DNA from: Phycisphaerae bacterium
GTDB taxonomy: Bacteria > Planctomycetota > Phycisphaerae > Sedimentisphaerales > Anaerobacaceae
Length of the DNA stretch: 64,000 bases
Direction of reading: 5' to 3'
Assembly (NCBI GenBank): GCA_030601845.1
Contig: JAUWAY010000006.1
Coordinates: 1 to 64,000, forward strand
Within the stretch, counting starts at the first letter, position 1. Each line of letters begins with the position of its first letter. Positions 61,306-64,000 of the stretch are shown in pieces. A program made the position numbers and the translations under genes. The notes under the pieces were generated by a model, which worked only from the letters and a program-made list of their open reading frames with translations, searched no databases and had not been told where the DNA came from.

Positions 61306-62211
61306 TTAATCGGGGTTTGTTGGCCGGGCCCCAATTCTGCGATTTTTGGCGAAACCGCAACCCCGCATATCCTGCTGCTTGGCGCTGGATTGATTTATCT
61401 GATAATAGCGCTCGACAACCCCAACAAGTCGGGACAGGACCTGGCGGCCTTCGGCGCTTGCCTCCAGACCGACAATTTGCAGGCCAAGGCAGATACTTTT
61501 ACCGTTTGCTGTCGGTAAAATGTTCCTGATCTGGGCATTGAACATCAACGGCGTTTCATAGGGCATAGGGGTAAATCGCATCCCAATGAATTGACCGTCA
61601 TTGAAGTCAGGTTTTTGCTCGACATCGATTGCGACCTGTGCGCCGCCGGCGGAAATATCGATAAGCCCGCCCTGCCAATAATGTTCAGGCGGCAGCCGGC
61701 TATCGTCATTTTGTTGTCCGCGATGCCACAGCAGGACGTTTACCTTCAGCGAGTTTGGCACGGCAACGCGGAAATAGCTTCTTCTCTGGACTATCTCAAT
61801 CCGGTCCGGCACCGCAAGCATCATTGTTCCGCCGCTCGTCGTATCAGACGACGGTTCAAGTGAAACCACTTTGGTCTCAAAAATAAACTTGCCATATTCA
61901 TACTTTAATGATATTCCGACCGGCTGATTAACCCGAATATTTATCGGATGCGGTTTTTTTCTTGGTAAAATCCGGACGTTTAGCCGACTGGCTCCAAGAC
62001 CGGTCAACACCACCTTGGCGACATGCCATTTACGCTTGGATAAATAGGACATAATGGCAGGCACTTGTTTTTCGATTACTGTTTGCAGAATTCTCCTCGG
62101 CTCGCTTCCGCGCAGCATTACGACTTCGTTCATATCAGCCCCCCTCGTGATATGCTTTAAGATTCTTGCCTTGTTTTTAAGCAGGGCCTTTTTCAGAAAC
62201 CCAAGAATCAT
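61306..62211 (-). CDS. YcgR-like PilZ domain protein
   Basis: 301 residues from ATG 62211 after AAAGGGGGTG. ATG 62133, with a strong GAGGGGG site, would give 275. The N-terminal flagellar-brake-like domain lies around residues 45-130. The PilZ domain starts at QRRSYFRVAVP (RxxxR c-di-GMP motif) with DISAGGAQV, so it should bind c-di-GMP and act on motility or surface machinery. The last about 18 residues (GCGFAKNRRIGARPTNPD) derive from a GGGCCC/TTTGCGA palindromic repeat, which also supplies the stop. Confidence 0.8.
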   Translation of the reverse strand: MILGFLKKALLKNKARILKHITRGADMNEVVMLRGSEPRRILQTVIEKQVPAIMSYLSKRKWHVAKVVLTGLGASRLNVRILPRKKPHPINIRVNQPVGISLKYEYGKFIFETKVVSLEPSSDTTSGGTMMLAVPDRIEIVQRRSYFRVAVPNSLKVNVLLWHRGQQNDDSRLPPEHYWQGGLIDISAGGAQVAIDVEQKPDFNDGQFIGMRFTPMPYETPLMFNAQIRNILPTANGKSICLGLQIVGLEASAEGRQVLSRLVGVVERYYQINQSSAKQQDMRGCGFAKNRRIGARPTNPD

Positions 62212-62356
62212 TTGGGTATTCACCCCCTTTGCAGGGTTTCCCGTTTTTCGGTTTATTGTAAAATGGTGTTCCTCTTAAATATATATAAAATAATTCGGCA
62301 ATAAGCAAAACTACTGTTTAGTTAAATTTGCCACAATTGTGTTTTTTTGGGCGAGT

Positions 62357-62414
62357 CCCGTTAGAAATCTTCCTTTTTTGCGTTATAATTGCCCGTTGCG
62401 GAATTTCTAACGGG
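62357..62414. repeat. CCCGTTAGAAAT palindromic element
   Basis: CCCGTTAGAAAT and ATTTCTAACGGG, 12-bp perfect arms around 34 nt. It is the same family as the element inside the prepilin gene at 34441. The 340-base gap also holds a GGGCC..CGCAAAATTGGGCC palindrome (62469-62505) and a TTTTAGC heptamer array (62515-62544). Confidence 0.8.
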
Positions 62415-62559
62415 TGGAAAGCTCTCAAAAAAGTGCACAAAAGCATATAGATTACCGGCAAAAGCGATTTATGGGCTCCCCAATAAATCGCAAAATTGGG
62501 CCTAACTGCCCAGTTTTTAGCTTTTAGCTTTAAGTTTTTAGTTTATTATTACTGCATAT

Positions 62560-63879
62560 ATGGATGGAACTTACGAAATAAAAAAATATTCGGCAGACAA
62601 AATAGCCCTTTTGGGGCTTTTTGCTGTCGCCCTGCTGATAGCCCGCCTTATAGTTATCTGGCGCTCCGTTATTGTGCTCTCGGGGCCGATAACATTAAGT
62701 TGTGCAGATTTATCGGTGTCAATGCCGGCTGGAAACGGCTGGCGAAGTGAAAAACAATGGAGATATCAAGAAAATGGCTTCACTTTAAGCAGTGTTTTCG
62801 ATCCCGGCTCCGGCCCCATCGCCCAGGTTAGTTGCCGATACCTGCTGGCTGCTGCAAAGACCACTCCGGATACGCTGTTTAAGCAAAAGGCTTCCGCAGT
62901 CCACGGAACAATTGCAAAAACGGAGCAAATCCGGACGGGAACACTCACTATCGATTGGGTACATATAAAAGAACAAGAAACGTTGTTCGATATGTTTTTC
63001 GGCACCGCTCAGTTACCGAACAACCGTCAGCTCGATATCGAAGTACATCAAACTATGGGCGATACCGACTTGGCTGAGCAGGTCTTCAAACGCATCATTG
63101 AGGGGTTAGAATTCAAAAACAACCACCTGCTCGAGGCCGGCAGTGAAATTATCGCAGAAATCAAAAGCAAAGGGCTCGATAGCTTTCTTGAAGACCAAAG
63201 CCAAGAAGTTTTTTTCCTGATTAAAAACGCAAGAGGCCGCACCATCGGATTTATGATGAATGTGCTCATCAACTCGGAACCGGATGCTCAATTAAATATA
63301 CAGGCAGCAGGTTTTTTCTATATTGCAGACCAATACGCACGGAAGCGGGTAACGTCTTTTCAAAGCGATAACAGCTTTGATAACTTTGTCGCCAGGAGCG
63401 AAACCAGCAGTCTGGCCGGCAGAAGTGGCGCTGAGTTAATCCTGAAAAAAGGCGTCGGCCTGACTGTTAAGAGATTTACCAAACCGGCCGAGGAGAAGAT
63501 TTACCAGCTTAGCCCTGCGGCGATACCGGATGTTTTCGACGAGCAGCTTTTTAGCCAACTGCTTGATAGAGACCACAGGAAAATCATCGTGGATATAATT
63601 GAAGCTAACGGGACAATTATGCCAGTACATATTTGCAGAATCGAAACCGAAGATATTGGCGTTGCCGGCGAGCAGGCAGCGTATGTATTGAAGGTGGAGC
63701 TTTTGGATGGCCAAGGTTTTTTTGAACAGGTATATTTTGACGACCAGAAACGAATTTTCAAAAGAGTAATCTGGCATGGCGACAAATATATACTCGAAAG
63801 TGCCACGGAAGAAGAGGTTTTAAGACAATTTCCCAAACAAGCTAACTATATCTTACAAAAAAATAAAATGTTGGAATAA
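62560..63879 (+). CDS. Signal-anchored envelope protein of unknown function
   Basis: 439 residues. One membrane span at about 16-42, the rest probably periplasmic. There are two loosely similar halves with strands such as DLSVSMPAGNGWRS and GFMMNVLINSE, and late YVLKVELLDGQGFFEQVYFD. No known domain that I can name. A small gene for a lipoprotein begins 46 nt downstream, so the two may form one envelope operon. Confidence 0.7.
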   Translation: MDGTYEIKKYSADKIALLGLFAVALLIARLIVIWRSVIVLSGPITLSCADLSVSMPAGNGWRSEKQWRYQENGFTLSSVFDPGSGPIAQVSCRYLLAAAKTTPDTLFKQKASAVHGTIAKTEQIRTGTLTIDWVHIKEQETLFDMFFGTAQLPNNRQLDIEVHQTMGDTDLAEQVFKRIIEGLEFKNNHLLEAGSEIIAEIKSKGLDSFLEDQSQEVFFLIKNARGRTIGFMMNVLINSEPDAQLNIQAAGFFYIADQYARKRVTSFQSDNSFDNFVARSETSSLAGRSGAELILKKGVGLTVKRFTKPAEEKIYQLSPAAIPDVFDEQLFSQLLDRDHRKIIVDIIEANGTIMPVHICRIETEDIGVAGEQAAYVLKVELLDGQGFFEQVYFDDQKRIFKRVIWHGDKYILESATEEEVLRQFPKQANYILQKNKMLE

Positions 63880-63925
63880 AACCAACGGCAGTATTAAAAA
63901 TCCAAAAAGGGAGAGGAGGCAGGAA

Positions 63926-64000
63926 ATGAAGACTACAAAAGTAATAATTGCTCCAATCGTTTTCGCGTGGTTTGTCGCCAACATCTTCACTATAGGATGT
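63926..64000 (+). CDS. Start of a probable lipoprotein or exported protein (cut by window end)
   Basis: 25 codons after a strong GAGGAGGCAGG ribosome site: MKTTKVIIAPIVFAWF, then TIGC at the edge. A signal peptide with a lipobox-like end. The product cannot be named. Confidence 0.6.
   Translation, partial: MKTTKVIIAPIVFAWFVANIFTIGC

Overview
The window looks like chromosome of an anaerobic planctomycete, most likely class Phycisphaerae. This is inferred from several traits seen together: five Tat-exported sulfatases, PEP-CTERM and dockerin surface proteins, prepilin-like proteins with an H-X9-DG type tail, a long K/A/E-rich extension on ribosomal protein S16, and a complete carbonyl branch of the Wood-Ljungdahl pathway. 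No marker gene allows a firmer placement.

Layout. 0-8.9 kb: envelope and housekeeping genes (HAD phosphatase, thioredoxin-fold lipoprotein, aspS, a haem-motif histidine kinase). 9.1-12.2 kb: a sulfatase fused to a putative glycosidase-like domain, then trxB. 13.5-25.9 kb: the conserved ffh-rpsP-trmD-rplS-yraN-tatD run, opened up by four sulfatase genes and two small membrane-protein genes. 26-30 kb: dnaG-rpoD. 30-35.3 kb: an FAH-family hydrolase, a tail-anchored coiled-coil protein, and a cobalamin riboswitch with terminator ahead of three cell-surface genes (PEP-CTERM, dockerin, prepilin-like). 35.5-39.8 kb: an A+T-rich island of three genes (TIGR04141/DUF6119 protein, tandem-domain dCTP deaminase, GNAT-ASCH fusion) that resembles a nucleotide-targeting defence module. 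40-47.5 kb: comF, small accessory genes, an XRE-S24 repressor, a DUF1638 protein, tRNA-Ser(CGA), and Tat-exported oxidoreductases. 47.6-58.9 kb, minus strand: cooC-cooS-acsB-acsC-acsV-cooC2-acsD-acsE, i.e. CO dehydrogenase/acetyl-CoA synthase, the corrinoid Fe-S protein, its reductive activator and its methyltransferase. 59.5-64 kb: psd-pssA phospholipid genes, a PilZ protein and envelope proteins.

How the parts fit: the Wood-Ljungdahl enzymes need cobalamin, and a cobalamin riboswitch controls a surface-protein trio about 15 kb away. The sulfatases fit a life on sulfated polysaccharides, with cell-surface proteins displayed by PEP-CTERM and dockerin modules.

The most striking property is the repeat landscape. 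Nearly every intergenic gap holds an array with a strict 7-nt period, each array having its own heptamer. The same kind of array lies in frame inside aspS, both cooC genes and psd, and forms the ends of several other proteins. A second class is palindromic: one copy, flanked by an 8-bp near-duplication, splits the prepilin signal of the 34.4-kb gene without breaking its frame. A 179-bp MITE-like element sits between rpsP and trmD. At the left edge a reading frame continues for 30 codons past an in-frame TGA.
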